Shown: positions 22,945 to 32,119, counted from the first letter of the stretch. The stretch: 64,000 bases of DNA from Nanogingivalis sp963517825 (GCA_963517825.1 CAUQGB010000001.1:1-64000); one strand, 5' to 3'. The notes: a model not told the origin generated them from the sequence alone. Translations and numbers: made by a program.

Positions 22945-22973
22945 TTGATAATTATTTTCAAAAATGCTATAAT
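22945..22973 (+). promoter_or_regulatory. rarA promoter, TTGATA-17-TATAAT (leaderless)
   Basis: Extended TGC -10 box ends 9 nt before the chosen ATG at 22983. Confidence 0.85.
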
Positions 22974-22982
22974 ATTTTTAAT

Positions 22983-24236
22983 ATGAACTATCAGCCAAAA
23001 ATTCCACTCGCAGAAAAAATGCGCCCACAAAAACTCAGTGAAGTTATTGGTCAGAAACACTTAATTGGCGAAAATGGAATTTTACGAAAAATAATCGAAA
23101 ATAAAGAACCTATCAGTTTAATTTTTTGGGGGCCGGCCGGAACCGGAAAAACAACATTATCCCGAATTCTAGCAAACGAAGTTAATGCCGACTTTATTGA
23201 AATGTCCGCCGTAACTAGCGGAAAAAAAGATATCGAAAAAGTTGTTGAACATGCACGCCAAAATTGGAATCTTGGAATTCGAACAATTCTTTTTGTTGAT
23301 GAAATCCACCGTTTCAACAAATCACAACAGGATGCTTTTCTTCCTCATATTGAAAGCGGTTTGATAAATCTTATCGGAGCAACTACCGAAAATCCTAGCT
23401 TTGAAATTATTACCCCATTAATTTCTCGTAGTCGAATTTTGACTCTTAAACCATTATCTCTTTCTGAAATATCAGAAATAATCACAAAAACACTAGCAAA
23501 AATATCACCAAACACAAAAATAGAGAATAACGCCTTAGAACTTCTTGCAAAAATAAGTCATGGTGATGCACGCACTGCTCTGGGTAATCTTGAGCTTATC
23601 TTAAATTTCGAAAAAAAGCACATAACTCTCGAAACACTCAAAGAATCGATCAACTCTCCACTTTTAGCTTATGACAAAAACGGCGATGATCATTATGACA
23701 CAATTTCAGCTTTCATAAAAAGTATGCGCGGAAGTGACGCGGAAGCCGCATGTTTTTATCTTGCAAAAATGTTAAAATCTGGTGAAGATCCAAAATTCAT
23801 CGCTCGCCGAATGATTATTTTTGCTAGCGAAGATATTGGCCTTGCTGGAAATGGGGCAATTACTTTAGCAAATTCAACTTTCGAAGCAATAGAAAAGGTT
23901 GGCATGCCAGAAGCTAAGTATATTCTTTTTCACTGCGCAACCGCACTTTCGAAAAGCAAAAAATCTCGAGAAACAACTGGCCTAATGTATCAATCTTATG
24001 AACTCGTTAGAGAGTTTCCATACGCGCAAATACCATTGCATCTTCGAAATTCAACCTCAAAAATCACCAAAGATCTTGGCTATACCAAAGATTATGAATG
24101 GAAGGCTGGTTTTCAGCACAAAAAAGGCTTTTTGCCGCAAGAAATAATAGACTTTAAGAAATCAGCTAACAACGACTTTAAGAATTTAAAACAAGCCGAA
24201 TGGTCTCATGAAATTTCTAAAAAGCTAAAAGATTAA
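22983..24236 (+). CDS. rarA: Replication-associated recombination protein RarA (MgsA)
   Basis: AAA+ ATPase that acts at stalled replication forks, related to clamp-loader subunits. N-terminal PLAEKMRPQKLSEVIGQKHL, Walker A GPAGTGKTTL, Walker B TILFVDEIHRFNKSQQDAF, sensor 1 LIGATTENPSF, and the C-terminal tetramerisation domain (YDTISAFIKSMRGSDAEAAC, IARRMIIFASEDIGLA). 417 residues from ATG 22983; an ORF from 22914 covers the promoter and is rejected. The last 4 nt overlap the convergent exonuclease gene. Confidence 0.95.
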   Translation: MNYQPKIPLAEKMRPQKLSEVIGQKHLIGENGILRKIIENKEPISLIFWGPAGTGKTTLSRILANEVNADFIEMSAVTSGKKDIEKVVEHARQNWNLGIRTILFVDEIHRFNKSQQDAFLPHIESGLINLIGATTENPSFEIITPLISRSRILTLKPLSLSEISEIITKTLAKISPNTKIENNALELLAKISHGDARTALGNLELILNFEKKHITLETLKESINSPLLAYDKNGDDHYDTISAFIKSMRGSDAEAACFYLAKMLKSGEDPKFIARRMIIFASEDIGLAGNGAITLANSTFEAIEKVGMPEAKYILFHCATALSKSKKSRETTGLMYQSYELVREFPYAQIPLHLRNSTSKITKDLGYTKDYEWKAGFQHKKGFLPQEIIDFKKSANNDFKNLKQAEWSHEISKKLKD

Positions 24237-25684
24237 CTCTCTAAATCCGGTAAAACATTTTCAAGCCACAGTTTAATATCTTCCAAAATAAATTGCTCTT
24301 GCGTACTTAAATTCTCTCTTGTTGCAGCTTCTTGAAATTCTTTCATAAATTTTGGAAGCATTTTTTTCAAATTTTTCGCACGATATTCTTCCCATAACTC
24401 TTTTTCTTGAGAACTCAAACTCTTTGGGAAGCTTCTAGCTTTATAGTGAAGTAACAAGCCGTTTAATCGTTCATCATTAAAATCAGGGTGAAAATCAGCC
24501 AACTCTCGAGCGGTAGAATTTCGAACAGCCTCGGCTTTAATTTCGTCACTTCTCGACAAAAAGCCCTCAAAAAGTCGAGCCTCAGGAGATAAGCTAATAT
24601 TTTCATGTCGTTCTTTCGAAATTTCATCTCTCTTTTCGAAAGCAGATCGAATATTTTCTGCAAAATGAGGATTTTTTCGCAATAAGTCTAAGTTTTTTTG
24701 AATATCCGCTAATTTAAGATTTAACCTTTCTTGATTCTCCTCGTTCAAAACACCAATTGGCGCAACTGCTGGACATTTGTTGTATTGTAAAATTTTTGCC
24801 ACAATCGGCTTAAAGTCTGCTTGTGAACGAGTTTCGAAATCTGCCGTAATGTTCTCTAAAATTTGTTCAGCACTCCAATCAAGAAAATCTTCTGGAGAAA
24901 AGCGTAAATCCCAAACAATCACATTTTTGTTCTTAGCTGGAGCAATTGGATAAGCGGCTGTAGTTTTTTCAAACTCAACTTTAAAACGACCTGATGTATA
25001 TAAAAAAGGTTTTGGATTTTCAAGGTTAATCATTTTTTGAACTTCATTTTTTGAGCGCATCTTAAATAAATACTCAAAAATCTGTGGCTGTTTCTCTTTC
25101 AACAATCGCGCCACATCTATTAACCCATCAACATCACTTAACGCATCGTGAGCATTCTCGTGAGAAATTCCATTTTCCTTAGTTAAAAGCTCAAGTTTAT
25201 TTGAAGCAAATTTCTCACCAGTTTTACTATTCTCAATAAAAGGCCAGTTAATGCCTTCAGGTCGAAGTGCTCGTATCATACGCACAACATCTAGCAAATC
25301 CCACCGAGAACGATTCTCCTTCCATTGCCAATCATATGGTGGATAAAAATTTCGCCACAAAAGATGCTGAATATGAGTGTCATCAAATCGAACATTATTA
25401 TATCCAACAATAACTGTATCTGATGTGAAGTATTCTTCAATAAGCATTTTCGCAAATTCAGCTTCAGTATAACCTTCTTCAATTGTTTTTTGTGGGCTAA
25501 TTTTTGTAACCATTAATGCACTCGGGCTCGGTAAAACGTCATCGTTAAGTTTTACTAAAATATTAATAGGTTCGCCAATTCTATTTAAGTTTTCATCTGT
25601 TCGCTGCCCTGCAAATTGCATAATTCGGTCGTTTTGCGGACTAAATCCACTAGTCTCTAAATCATAAAAAAAGAAAGTCTTCAT
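24233..25684 (-). CDS. sbcB: Exodeoxyribonuclease I
   Basis: 3'-5' single-strand DNA exonuclease used in recombination and repair. The DnaQ-like DEDD core starts FFFYDLETSGFSPQNDRIMQ with FAGQRTDENLN, continues VIVGYNNVRFDDTHIQHLLW, WDLLDVVRMIRALRP and the third motif NAHDALSDVDGLIDVARLL. The C-terminal SH3-like and helical extension follows. 483 residues, close to E. coli ExoI. ATG 25684 is 6 nt after a TAAAAT box: leaderless. ExoI is not universal in bacteria, so its presence in a reduced genome is notable. Confidence 0.92.
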   Translation of the reverse strand: MKTFFFYDLETSGFSPQNDRIMQFAGQRTDENLNRIGEPINILVKLNDDVLPSPSALMVTKISPQKTIEEGYTEAEFAKMLIEEYFTSDTVIVGYNNVRFDDTHIQHLLWRNFYPPYDWQWKENRSRWDLLDVVRMIRALRPEGINWPFIENSKTGEKFASNKLELLTKENGISHENAHDALSDVDGLIDVARLLKEKQPQIFEYLFKMRSKNEVQKMINLENPKPFLYTSGRFKVEFEKTTAAYPIAPAKNKNVIVWDLRFSPEDFLDWSAEQILENITADFETRSQADFKPIVAKILQYNKCPAVAPIGVLNEENQERLNLKLADIQKNLDLLRKNPHFAENIRSAFEKRDEISKERHENISLSPEARLFEGFLSRSDEIKAEAVRNSTARELADFHPDFNDERLNGLLLHYKARSFPKSLSSQEKELWEEYRAKNLKKMLPKFMKEFQEAATRENLSTQEQFILEDIKLWLENVLPDLES

Positions 25685-25690
25685 GGTTAT

Positions 25691-25719
25691 ATTTTACTCT
25701 AAAACTACAAAAATAACAA
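25691..25719 (-). promoter_or_regulatory. sbcB promoter, TTGTTA-17-TAAAAT (leaderless)
   Basis: -10 at 25696-25691, 6 nt before the ATG. Confidence 0.65.
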
Positions 25720-25725
25720 ATACAC

Positions 25726-25754
25726 TTGACTTTTAAATTAAAATATGGTAAAAT
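25726..25754 (+). promoter_or_regulatory. Promoter, TTGACT-17-TAAAAT
   Basis: Drives the 82-aa gene. Its 65-nt leader holds two small hairpins, GAGAT-AATA-ATCTC (25767-25780) and CGCCA-GAGGG-TGGCG (25788-25802), before TAGGAG. Confidence 0.85.
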
Positions 25755-25824
25755 ACAAATGTCCCTGAGATAATAATCTCACTCATTCGCCAGAGGGTGG
25801 CGCGCACATTTAGGAGAAAAATAA

Positions 25825-26073
25825 ATGAAAGCTAACTATAAAAAGGCTAAAAAAGAAATCAGTCTAATCACAAAAGGATTGATCAAACTATTTCTTCTAG
25901 TGGGTTGTAACCCACTTACAGTTATTGAAATCTTCTCAAAGTGGTTCGATGCAACCCAGGTGAGAAAAACGGTAGGGTTACATTTAGGCATAGATGAAAA
26001 ATCGCTGCTATCACTACAGAACATTAAATTCCTTAGGAAAATCCGAGAAGAAAACCCTAAGGTAAACTTATAA
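25825..26073 (+). CDS. Small cytoplasmic hypothetical protein (82 aa)
   Basis: 82 residues, basic and mostly helical: KANYKKAKKEISLITKGLIK, LFLLVGCNPLTVIEIFSKWF, then VRKTVGLHLGIDEKSLLSLQ and KFLRKIREENP. The CNPLTVIEIFSKWFD...VGLHLGID part may form a helix-turn-helix-like bundle, but no known family is recognised. Single gene with strong promoter, two-hairpin leader, TAGGAG site and hairpin terminator. It looks like a regulated unit. Confidence 0.7.
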   Translation: MKANYKKAKKEISLITKGLIKLFLLVGCNPLTVIEIFSKWFDATQVRKTVGLHLGIDEKSLLSLQNIKFLRKIREENPKVNL

Positions 26074-26098
26074 GCACGACTAAGATCGTGCTTATTTC
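26072..26098 (+). terminator. Terminator
   Basis: AAGCACGA-6-TCGTGCTT then ATTTCTTT. Confidence 0.85.
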
Positions 26099-26109
26099 TT
26101 TAGATAATT

Positions 26110-27411
26110 TTAATCTTCCCAATTCGAATCAACAAGCTCGAATTGATTGCCCGAAATTGAAATTATGCTTGAATTTTCCGCACCCATACGGCGAAGCTCG
26201 TGTTCAATTCCCATTTTACGCAAAATATCTCGCAAACGGTTTACACCATGAATATTCATAAAGTTAGTTCTTCGAGCGAATTTCTCAATTTTATCCCCAA
26301 AGACTTCATAAACACCCTCTTCTTCGTTAAATTCAACAAACCAAGCTTTATTAATATCCTCTTTAGAAAGTGATATGATAGCAATGCCTTCATCTTCTTC
26401 GTTATCTTCTGCTTCATTTTGAAGACTTCTAAAATCTTCAACCTGTTTTCGAAGAGCACGAAGAACTTCTTTCAAACCCTGATGCGCACTTGAAGAAATT
26501 GCAAAAATTTGAGAATCGCCAGCAACCTTGCGAAGTTTCGAAATCTGGAAATCGATAATTTCAGTATCCATTCCTTCTGTTTTAGTTAAAGCGATAATCT
26601 CAGGTCTATTTAATAGTTCTGGTTGGTATTTTTTTAGTTCTTCACGAATAATTCTATATTGCTCATCTGGTTTTTCTTCATAAATATCAATCAAATGCAA
26701 TAAAACACTAGTTCGCTCAACATGACGCAAAAAAGCATCGCCTAAACCTTTTCCTTCGCTAGCCCCTTCAATTAAGCCCGGAATATCCGCTATCAATAAA
26801 TTTGAGCCATCAATTTCCGCCACACCAAGATTTGGCGTTAAAGTCGTAAAAGCATAGTTTGCGATTTCTGGACGAGCATTTGAAACCACGCTTAAAAATG
26901 TTGATTTTCCAGCATTAGGAAAACCAACCAGCCCAACATCAGCAAGTAGTTTCAGCTCTAAATCGGCTTCGAAAGCTTCACCGGCTTCACCCAACTCCGC
27001 AACCCGAGGGGTTTGACGAACAGAAGACTTAAAGTGTGCATTACCAAAACCACCATCGCCACCGCGAGCAATTACAGCCTCTTCTCCATCAAACTTTAAA
27101 TCAGCTAAAACTTCATTATCTCGCTTAACTATAGTCCCAACTGGAACTTTTACAATTAACGGTTCACCGGACTTTCCTGTCTTATTACGTTTTGAACCAC
27201 TTTCACCATTTTTAGCTTTAAGCTCTGGTTTGTATCGAAAATTTAAAAGCGTATTCAAGTCTTTGGTTGCTCGAAAAATGACATCACCACCACAACCACC
27301 ATCGCCACCATCAGGGCCACCTTTTTCGATATATAGTTCACGCCTAAAACTAACCGCACCATTTCCACCGCGGCCAGCCTGAATAAAGATTTTAGCTGTA
27401 TCTACAAACAT
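26110..27411 (-). CDS. obg: GTPase Obg (CgtA)
   Basis: Ribosome-associated GTPase for 50S assembly and stress control. The glycine-rich Obg domain (FVDTAKIFIQAGRGGNGAVS, GGPDGGDGGCGGDVIF) precedes the G domain: G1 GFPNAGKST, G3 IADIPGLIEGASEG, G4 ALTKTE, and a C-terminal OCT domain (DKIEKFARRTNFMNIHGVNR). 433 residues from ATG 27411. An ORF reaching 27543 runs through the promoter and is rejected; the true ATG is 6 nt after the -10 box, so the mRNA is leaderless. Confidence 0.97.
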   Translation of the reverse strand: MFVDTAKIFIQAGRGGNGAVSFRRELYIEKGGPDGGDGGCGGDVIFRATKDLNTLLNFRYKPELKAKNGESGSKRNKTGKSGEPLIVKVPVGTIVKRDNEVLADLKFDGEEAVIARGGDGGFGNAHFKSSVRQTPRVAELGEAGEAFEADLELKLLADVGLVGFPNAGKSTFLSVVSNARPEIANYAFTTLTPNLGVAEIDGSNLLIADIPGLIEGASEGKGLGDAFLRHVERTSVLLHLIDIYEEKPDEQYRIIREELKKYQPELLNRPEIIALTKTEGMDTEIIDFQISKLRKVAGDSQIFAISSSAHQGLKEVLRALRKQVEDFRSLQNEAEDNEEDEGIAIISLSKEDINKAWFVEFNEEEGVYEVFGDKIEKFARRTNFMNIHGVNRLRDILRKMGIEHELRRMGAENSSIISISGNQFELVDSNWED

Positions 27412-27417
27412 ACATAT

Positions 27418-27446
27418 ATAATAACACAAAAAGCGTACAAAGTCCA
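27418..27446 (-). promoter_or_regulatory. obg promoter, TGGACT-17-TATTAT (leaderless)
   Basis: -35 at 27446-27441, extended TGT, -10 at 27423-27418. Confidence 0.8.
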
Positions 27447-27487
27447 ATTTAAATGAGCGATCAATCCATGAACGCTCATTTAAAAAA

Positions 27488-28705
27488 TTAATGTATGTAG
27501 TTTGACACACTACTTGCAGATACATTTCTGGTCGTGACAACATTTAGTTTTCCATTATAGTTCATGTCAGAAACAGTAACTGTTCCGTCAGAATTCACCG
27601 ATTCAACAATAGCAACATGACCAGCACCCCAGATGTATTGATTTGCATAAGCATTCCATTGAGCAATTGCGCCAACAGATGGAGTTTGGTCAACTCGATA
27701 TCCAGCTGCCCGAGCACTAGCCGCCCAAGTTGAAGCATTTCCCCAGAAACTTCCAATATCTGGACGACGATTATATGCATACCAAGTACAGTTTCCCCAA
27801 GCGTAAGCATTTCCAGCTTTAACATTATAATTAGAAGATAACGAAACCGATGATATGCTTCCAGATTCCAGAGAGCTTCGAGATTTTGAGGCTACATAAT
27901 TTGAAAATACCTTAGACCTAGGATTATAATCTGGTCGCTCCTCTTCGGGCAAAATACCACCTGGAATAACAATTTCAGCACCTTCTTTAAGTTCTTCTCC
28001 ATCTTTAAGCTTATTATAAGAAATTAACCTCTCCAAATTAGCTTGGTATTTTTCTGATAGCGATTTTATACTATCACCAGATTTAATTTTATAAACAATT
28101 CCGTCCACAGGTAGGATTCTTAACTCCTTACCAGCTTCAACTTTATCACCCTTCAGGCCGTTAACCCACTTAATAGTTTGAGCAGTAATACCATATTTAT
28201 CGGCAATTTCTTGAATAACCTCTTCTGAAGTTGTAGTATATTTAACGATTTCACGCTTCTCGGAAGAAACTTCAAGAACTTTAGGTTTCTCAACAGAAAC
28301 AGTAACCTGGGGCGAATCCTGGAGTATAGCAGTAGATGTCGAAAGACTCGCCGCAGAAGGTGCAACTGCCAAATCGGCAGATTCTGCAAGATTGGCTATA
28401 ACACCAGACTCAGTAACTTTGTCCGCTACTGAATATTTTTCAGTATTATTGTTATTTTGAGCATTATTTTCGGATAAACTCAAATTTATTTGGTTATTTA
28501 AGGTTGAGTTTTTAAATTCTGGTTGATCACCGCCAAATACAGCAACCATAACCACAATAATAAAAATAGAAGAATAAACAACAGTTGATTTTAAACTTAG
28601 TATATTAATTATCTTTGAAAAAGTAGAATTAGAAACTTTATTATTTCTATTCTGTATGATTTCAATCTTAGGAGATTTAACTCCTCGTCTTTGACTACAA
28701 ATAAT
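27488..28705 (-). CDS. Membrane-anchored LysM/CHAP peptidoglycan hydrolase, start uncertain
   Basis: Cell-wall hydrolase. A membrane helix (STVVYSSIFIIVVMVAVFGG) is followed by a Ser/Ala-rich linker, a region with two LysM-like repeats (YTTTSEEVIQEIADKYGITA; YKIKSGDSIKSLSEKY) and a C-terminal CHAP amidase/endopeptidase domain: catalytic Cys in GNCTWYAYNRRP, His in GAGHVAIVESV, polar third residue in VTVSDMNYNG. The frame is open back to 28723 but has no ATG, GTG or TTG before GTG 28555, which would cut the membrane helix in half. An ATT at 28705 follows GGGAG by 4 nt and is given as the start; the other option is a frameshift from GTG 28737. Likely co-regulated with mltG upstream. Confidence 0.75.
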   Translation of the reverse strand: MICSQRRGVKSPKIEIIQNRNNKVSNSTFSKIINILSLKSTVVYSSIFIIVVMVAVFGGDQPEFKNSTLNNQINLSLSENNAQNNNNTEKYSVADKVTESGVIANLAESADLAVAPSAASLSTSTAILQDSPQVTVSVEKPKVLEVSSEKREIVKYTTTSEEVIQEIADKYGITAQTIKWVNGLKGDKVEAGKELRILPVDGIVYKIKSGDSIKSLSEKYQANLERLISYNKLKDGEELKEGAEIVIPGGILPEEERPDYNPRSKVFSNYVASKSRSSLESGSISSVSLSSNYNVKAGNAYAWGNCTWYAYNRRPDIGSFWGNASTWAASARAAGYRVDQTPSVGAIAQWNAYANQYIWGAGHVAIVESVNSDGTVTVSDMNYNGKLNVVTTRNVSASSVSNYIH

Positions 28706-28744
28706 CTTTCTCCCGCAAACACATTACTGTGATGCACTACCTTA

Positions 28745-28773
28745 ATAATACCCTTTCTTTTCGAAAATTAGCA
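28745..28773 (-). promoter_or_regulatory. Weak promoter upstream of the CHAP gene
   Basis: TGCTAA-17-TATTAT, with a TTTCGAAA in the spacer; the GTG at 28737 starts 7 nt after the -10 box. The -35 is poor. Confidence 0.4.
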
Positions 28774-28891
28774 TAATGTCGACCTTTTTAATTAATATTA
28801 TAGAGTTAAACGAATGCTATAAAGTATTTTCTGGTAGGTGCCTTAATATAAAAATTCACAAAACATCATTTTATATTAATTTACATATAAA

Positions 28892-28920
28892 ATTCTATCA
28901 AATATTAATACAATTGTCAA
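28892..28920 (-). promoter_or_regulatory. Promoter, TTGACA-17-TAGAAT, with long leader
   Basis: -35 at 28920-28915 and -10 at 28897-28892, directly after mltG. It would give a leader of about 180 nt for the CHAP gene. The 28740-28926 gap holds this leader and nothing else I can identify; no known riboswitch was recognised. Confidence 0.65.
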
Positions 28921-28926
28921 GCTTAA

Positions 28927-30096
28927 TCACAAAATCAAGCACTTTTTTGCACAATATTTTTTAATATTATCTTGATGCTCTATATCTGTTCTACCATAAT
29001 AAGTCTTATCATCATCTCCGCTCAAAAAGAATAAATAATTATGCTTAGCCGGAGAAGCTGTTGCCTTAAGAGCGGACAGCCCTGGTGTTGCAATTGGAGT
29101 AGGTGTTAAACCTTTATATTTTCGAAGATTATAAGGGCTATCTAAATTTGGAGTTCTTTCAACTCCTGTTTTATCCGCAATATATTGATAAGTTACATCT
29201 GAACCAAGCGTCATCCCAGCTTTAATTCTGTTGTAAAAAACACCTGCAACTTTTTGTTGATCTTCGAAATCACTCAAGGTTTCTTTCTGAACAATCGAAG
29301 AAAGTGTGATTCCTTCATATAAACTCAAACCTTTTTGCTTGAATTTACTCTCAAGGTTTAATTCTTTAATTTTCGCTTCAAAGTCTGCAAAATATCTCCG
29401 CAAAATATTTTCAACTTTTGCGCCTTTCTTAAAATTATGAGTTTGGCCGTAAAGAAATCCTTCAAGATCCGTATTCTTTGGTTTACCGGAGAAAAGAGTT
29501 GGAAATTCCCCGGAATAATCTTTCGAAAAAGCATCATCAATTTCATTTTTCGAATAGCCAGCTTTCAAAAGAGCGTTTTTGGCCATTTTTACTGTTCCAC
29601 CAGGTAAAAAGGTAATATTAAAACTATCAACAGCTTGACCTCTATTTAAAATATCCAAAACCTCAGGAATTGTCATACTTGAAGACAACTGATAACCGCC
29701 AGCTAAAATATTTCGTTTATTATTCATTCGTGCATAAAAAATAAACGAGTTTTTAGAAATAATTATTTTTTTATCAGCCAATTTCTGAGCAACTACATCT
29801 AAAGATTCGCCTTTACTAATATTAAAGTCAACTTTTCTAGAATCGTTAGTTCTATAATTTATTACACTATTATAACTTAAGAATAAAATTCCACAAAAAG
29901 AAATAAAGCAAAATAATAAAACTGTAAAAACAACTAAAATCCTCTTTCGAAAAACTCTTTTTTTATTATTTTTTATGTCCAAAATAGCAGCAGTTTCCTT
30001 TTCGCGCTTAGATATTTCCTCAATAACTCTTTCAGCACGATCTTCTATTGGCTCCTGATCATCTCTATTTACTGGTGGTTTTATAATCCCATCCAT
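28927..30096 (-). CDS. mltG: Endolytic murein transglycosylase MltG
   Basis: Cuts nascent glycan strands at the membrane, setting their length. 389 residues: cytoplasmic basic N-terminus, one membrane helix (ILVVFTVLLFCFISFCGILF), a LysM-like segment (FNISKGESLDVVAQKLADKK) and the YceG catalytic domain with LEGFLYGQTHNF, ITLSSIVQKETLSDFEDQQK (catalytic Glu), VAGVFYNRIKAGMTLGSDVT and TPTPIATPGLSALKA. The start overlaps the ruvX stop by one base. Operon partners are FtsA-like and RuvX. Confidence 0.95.
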   Translation of the reverse strand: MDGIIKPPVNRDDQEPIEDRAERVIEEISKREKETAAILDIKNNKKRVFRKRILVVFTVLLFCFISFCGILFLSYNSVINYRTNDSRKVDFNISKGESLDVVAQKLADKKIIISKNSFIFYARMNNKRNILAGGYQLSSSMTIPEVLDILNRGQAVDSFNITFLPGGTVKMAKNALLKAGYSKNEIDDAFSKDYSGEFPTLFSGKPKNTDLEGFLYGQTHNFKKGAKVENILRRYFADFEAKIKELNLESKFKQKGLSLYEGITLSSIVQKETLSDFEDQQKVAGVFYNRIKAGMTLGSDVTYQYIADKTGVERTPNLDSPYNLRKYKGLTPTPIATPGLSALKATASPAKHNYLFFLSGDDDKTYYGRTDIEHQDNIKKYCAKKCLIL

Positions 30097-30509
30097 TAAA
30101 AATTCTCCTCCAAATAATCTTGTAAAATAATTGAAGCCGCATTCATATCGATATCACCTTTTGAATATGGCTTTCCGTAACTTTTTAGTCGATTTTCAGC
30201 TTGAATACTAGTCAAGCTTTCGTCTTGAAAATCAATTCTATCAACTGAATATTCAAAATTTTTAACAAATTCTTTAGTATAAACGGTTTGTGAGGTCTCT
30301 TCACCGCTCTGATTTCGTGGCAACCCAACCACAAGAATATCTATTTCTTCTTTCGAAATTATCTCAATAATTTTTGTTATTGATGATTCTAAATCATTAT
30401 CTATTTCAATAGTGATAAATGGTATAGCTATTTTAATAGAAGAGTCAGCTAAAGCAACACCAACCCTTTTAGTACCGACATCAAGAGCCATTAACTTTAA
30501 AGATTTCAT
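30096..30509 (-). CDS. ruvX: Putative pre-16S rRNA nuclease / Holliday junction resolvase YqgF
   Basis: 137 residues of RNase H-like fold. N-terminal MALDVGTKRVGVALADSSIK contains the first catalytic aspartate, then ILVVGLPRNQSGEETSQTV, DFQDESLTSIQAENRL and the C-terminal acidic site KGDIDMNAASIILQDYLE. The family matures the 16S rRNA 5' end in E. coli. The start and stop overlap its neighbours by single bases. It is commonly next to mltG, as here. Confidence 0.95.
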   Translation of the reverse strand: MKSLKLMALDVGTKRVGVALADSSIKIAIPFITIEIDNDLESSITKIIEIISKEEIDILVVGLPRNQSGEETSQTVYTKEFVKNFEYSVDRIDFQDESLTSIQAENRLKSYGKPYSKGDIDMNAASIILQDYLEENF

Positions 30510-32119
30510 TATTTATCAACCGTAAATTTGATGTTAATTTTTTTATTATCCTTCGGTACAGTTGTAACCCAAAAGAATGAAAATTTTATATCGACGTTAT
30601 CAACACCCTCACTCGACTCAATCAAACTTCTAACCTCGCCAGATTTTTTACCCTTGATTTTATCCTTAAGGCTGTCTATATCAATAGCTGGGCCAATTTT
30701 AACATTTGATGAAATTTCTACACTATTACCACTAAATTTCGAAAATGAGACATCTTTCAAGCCATAATCATAAATTTTTTGATTATTTAAATCACCAATT
30801 TTATTTTTAGCAAGAGAAGAGATAATTCTTTCAATACTTCTATTCTCAATTGCTAAGATTGAATATAGATAAGTTGCTTTTAATGTAGCCTTACCGTTTG
30901 GAGCCTCTTGATTGACGGCAACGGAAGAAGAAATCTCGCCCTCTTTCACAGAGAAACTATCGTTTAATACAGTATAATCTGAGCTGAATTTAGCTTTTAG
31001 AGAACTCTTAATAGAATCCACATTTTCTGTATTGATTTTAGCTTTTGCTGCATTTATGTCATTTTGAGAAACAACTTTTAAAACTTTCTTTGAACCGCCC
31101 GAAAGTTGGCCTCCGTTTGCTGAAACCCCACCAATCGATGAAACATATTTTTGCGCCGATAAGTTACATTGCTCACCAATCACAGTCGCTTTAATTCCAA
31201 CATTTACGCTTCCGGCAGAAATCGTGCCGCCTTTAATCTTTGCTCCAGGGATAGTCACAGTTGATGTTGTAATAAAATTACACTGACCAGCCGAAAAAGC
31301 TGAACCTTGGGCTACCGTTACAGGGTCACTATCGCTACTTTGCGAAAGAATCAAGCCTCCTGAAGCAGCTTCACCTTCTTCGCGAGTTCCAGTTGCATCA
31401 AAAGTAATCTCGTGTTTTTTCTCGATGGTTTCAATTTTTGAAAGTAACGATTTTTCACTTGTGCTATTGGAAATCGAAGCAACACCTTTTATGTTAATAT
31501 TCGAGGTTTTTGCAGCAATCGTGATATCCGCAAATGGAGCAAAGAATATTGCCCAAATTATAAATACTAAAAATACAGAAAATACTCCACTAATAATGAG
31601 AATTTTTTTTCGAAACTTTGAAAAATCTGGAACTTTCGATCCTTTTCTAGATTTATTACTCTTCTCTTTTTTAAGCTCTGGATTAATCTTATTAAAATTC
31701 TTATTATCATCAATATCAATTCCTTCAAGAATTTCAGCCTCTTTCTCATCAGAAGTCGGACCGCTAAATTCCGAAATTGGCAAGCTTTCACCATCAATAA
31801 TATCATCACCATCAACCTCAAGAATATCAATTTCTGGGATTTCAGGCTTACTTTGCAATGTTTTTGCTACGGGTATTTTTGCTGCAGCCGACATAGTTTT
31901 TAAAGCTGAATTATTTGTAACAAAAACTATCTTTTTATCGGCTTTCTGAGCAGTACGAGATAGTAACCTAATATTTACGGCACTTCGAAAAACACCCAGG
32001 CTTTTCGGTGGGACAATCGCAATAATCCGCTCTTTCGAAGATTTTATTTTATTTACAACATCCGTAATATCGTCTTCTACATCAACATAAATTACATCTT
32101 TTGTAGTTTTTTCACTCAT
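30509..32119 (-). CDS. Large single-pass membrane protein with extracellular beta-rich domain
   Basis: 536 residues. The cytoplasmic N-terminal domain (VIYVDVEDDITDVVNKIKSS, ERIIAIVPPKSLGVFRSAVN, KKIVFVTNNSALKTMSAAAK) has a Rossmann-like strand-helix pattern. An acidic linker, a basic patch and a membrane helix (ILIISGVFSVFLVFIIWAIF) follow. The rest lies outside the cell, with repeats of VAQGSAFSAGQCNF type and two cysteines, and ends in beta-rich segments. In related genomes such proteins are often labelled 'baseplate J/gp47-like'; I recall this but could not check it. Sits between the FtsA-like gene and ruvX-mltG, so a role in envelope or pilus assembly is plausible. Confidence 0.65.
   Translation of the reverse strand: MSEKTTKDVIYVDVEDDITDVVNKIKSSKERIIAIVPPKSLGVFRSAVNIRLLSRTAQKADKKIVFVTNNSALKTMSAAAKIPVAKTLQSKPEIPEIDILEVDGDDIIDGESLPISEFSGPTSDEKEAEILEGIDIDDNKNFNKINPELKKEKSNKSRKGSKVPDFSKFRKKILIISGVFSVFLVFIIWAIFFAPFADITIAAKTSNINIKGVASISNSTSEKSLLSKIETIEKKHEITFDATGTREEGEAASGGLILSQSSDSDPVTVAQGSAFSAGQCNFITTSTVTIPGAKIKGGTISAGSVNVGIKATVIGEQCNLSAQKYVSSIGGVSANGGQLSGGSKKVLKVVSQNDINAAKAKINTENVDSIKSSLKAKFSSDYTVLNDSFSVKEGEISSSVAVNQEAPNGKATLKATYLYSILAIENRSIERIISSLAKNKIGDLNNQKIYDYGLKDVSFSKFSGNSVEISSNVKIGPAIDIDSLKDKIKGKKSGEVRSLIESSEGVDNVDIKFSFFWVTTVPKDNKKINIKFTVDK

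Noticed and set aside
22914..22982. N-terminal extension of rarA
   Set aside because: It covers the -35 and -10 boxes; RarA homology begins at the ATG at 22983.
27412..27543. N-terminal extension of obg
   Set aside because: It runs through the promoter and has no similarity to Obg, which normally begins at MFVDTAK.
28740..28920. c-di-AMP (ydaO-type) riboswitch before the wall hydrolase
   Set aside because: The conserved sequence blocks of that class could not be found in the leader.
31425..31949. 174-aa plus-strand ORF
   Set aside because: Antisense shadow of the 536-aa membrane protein gene.
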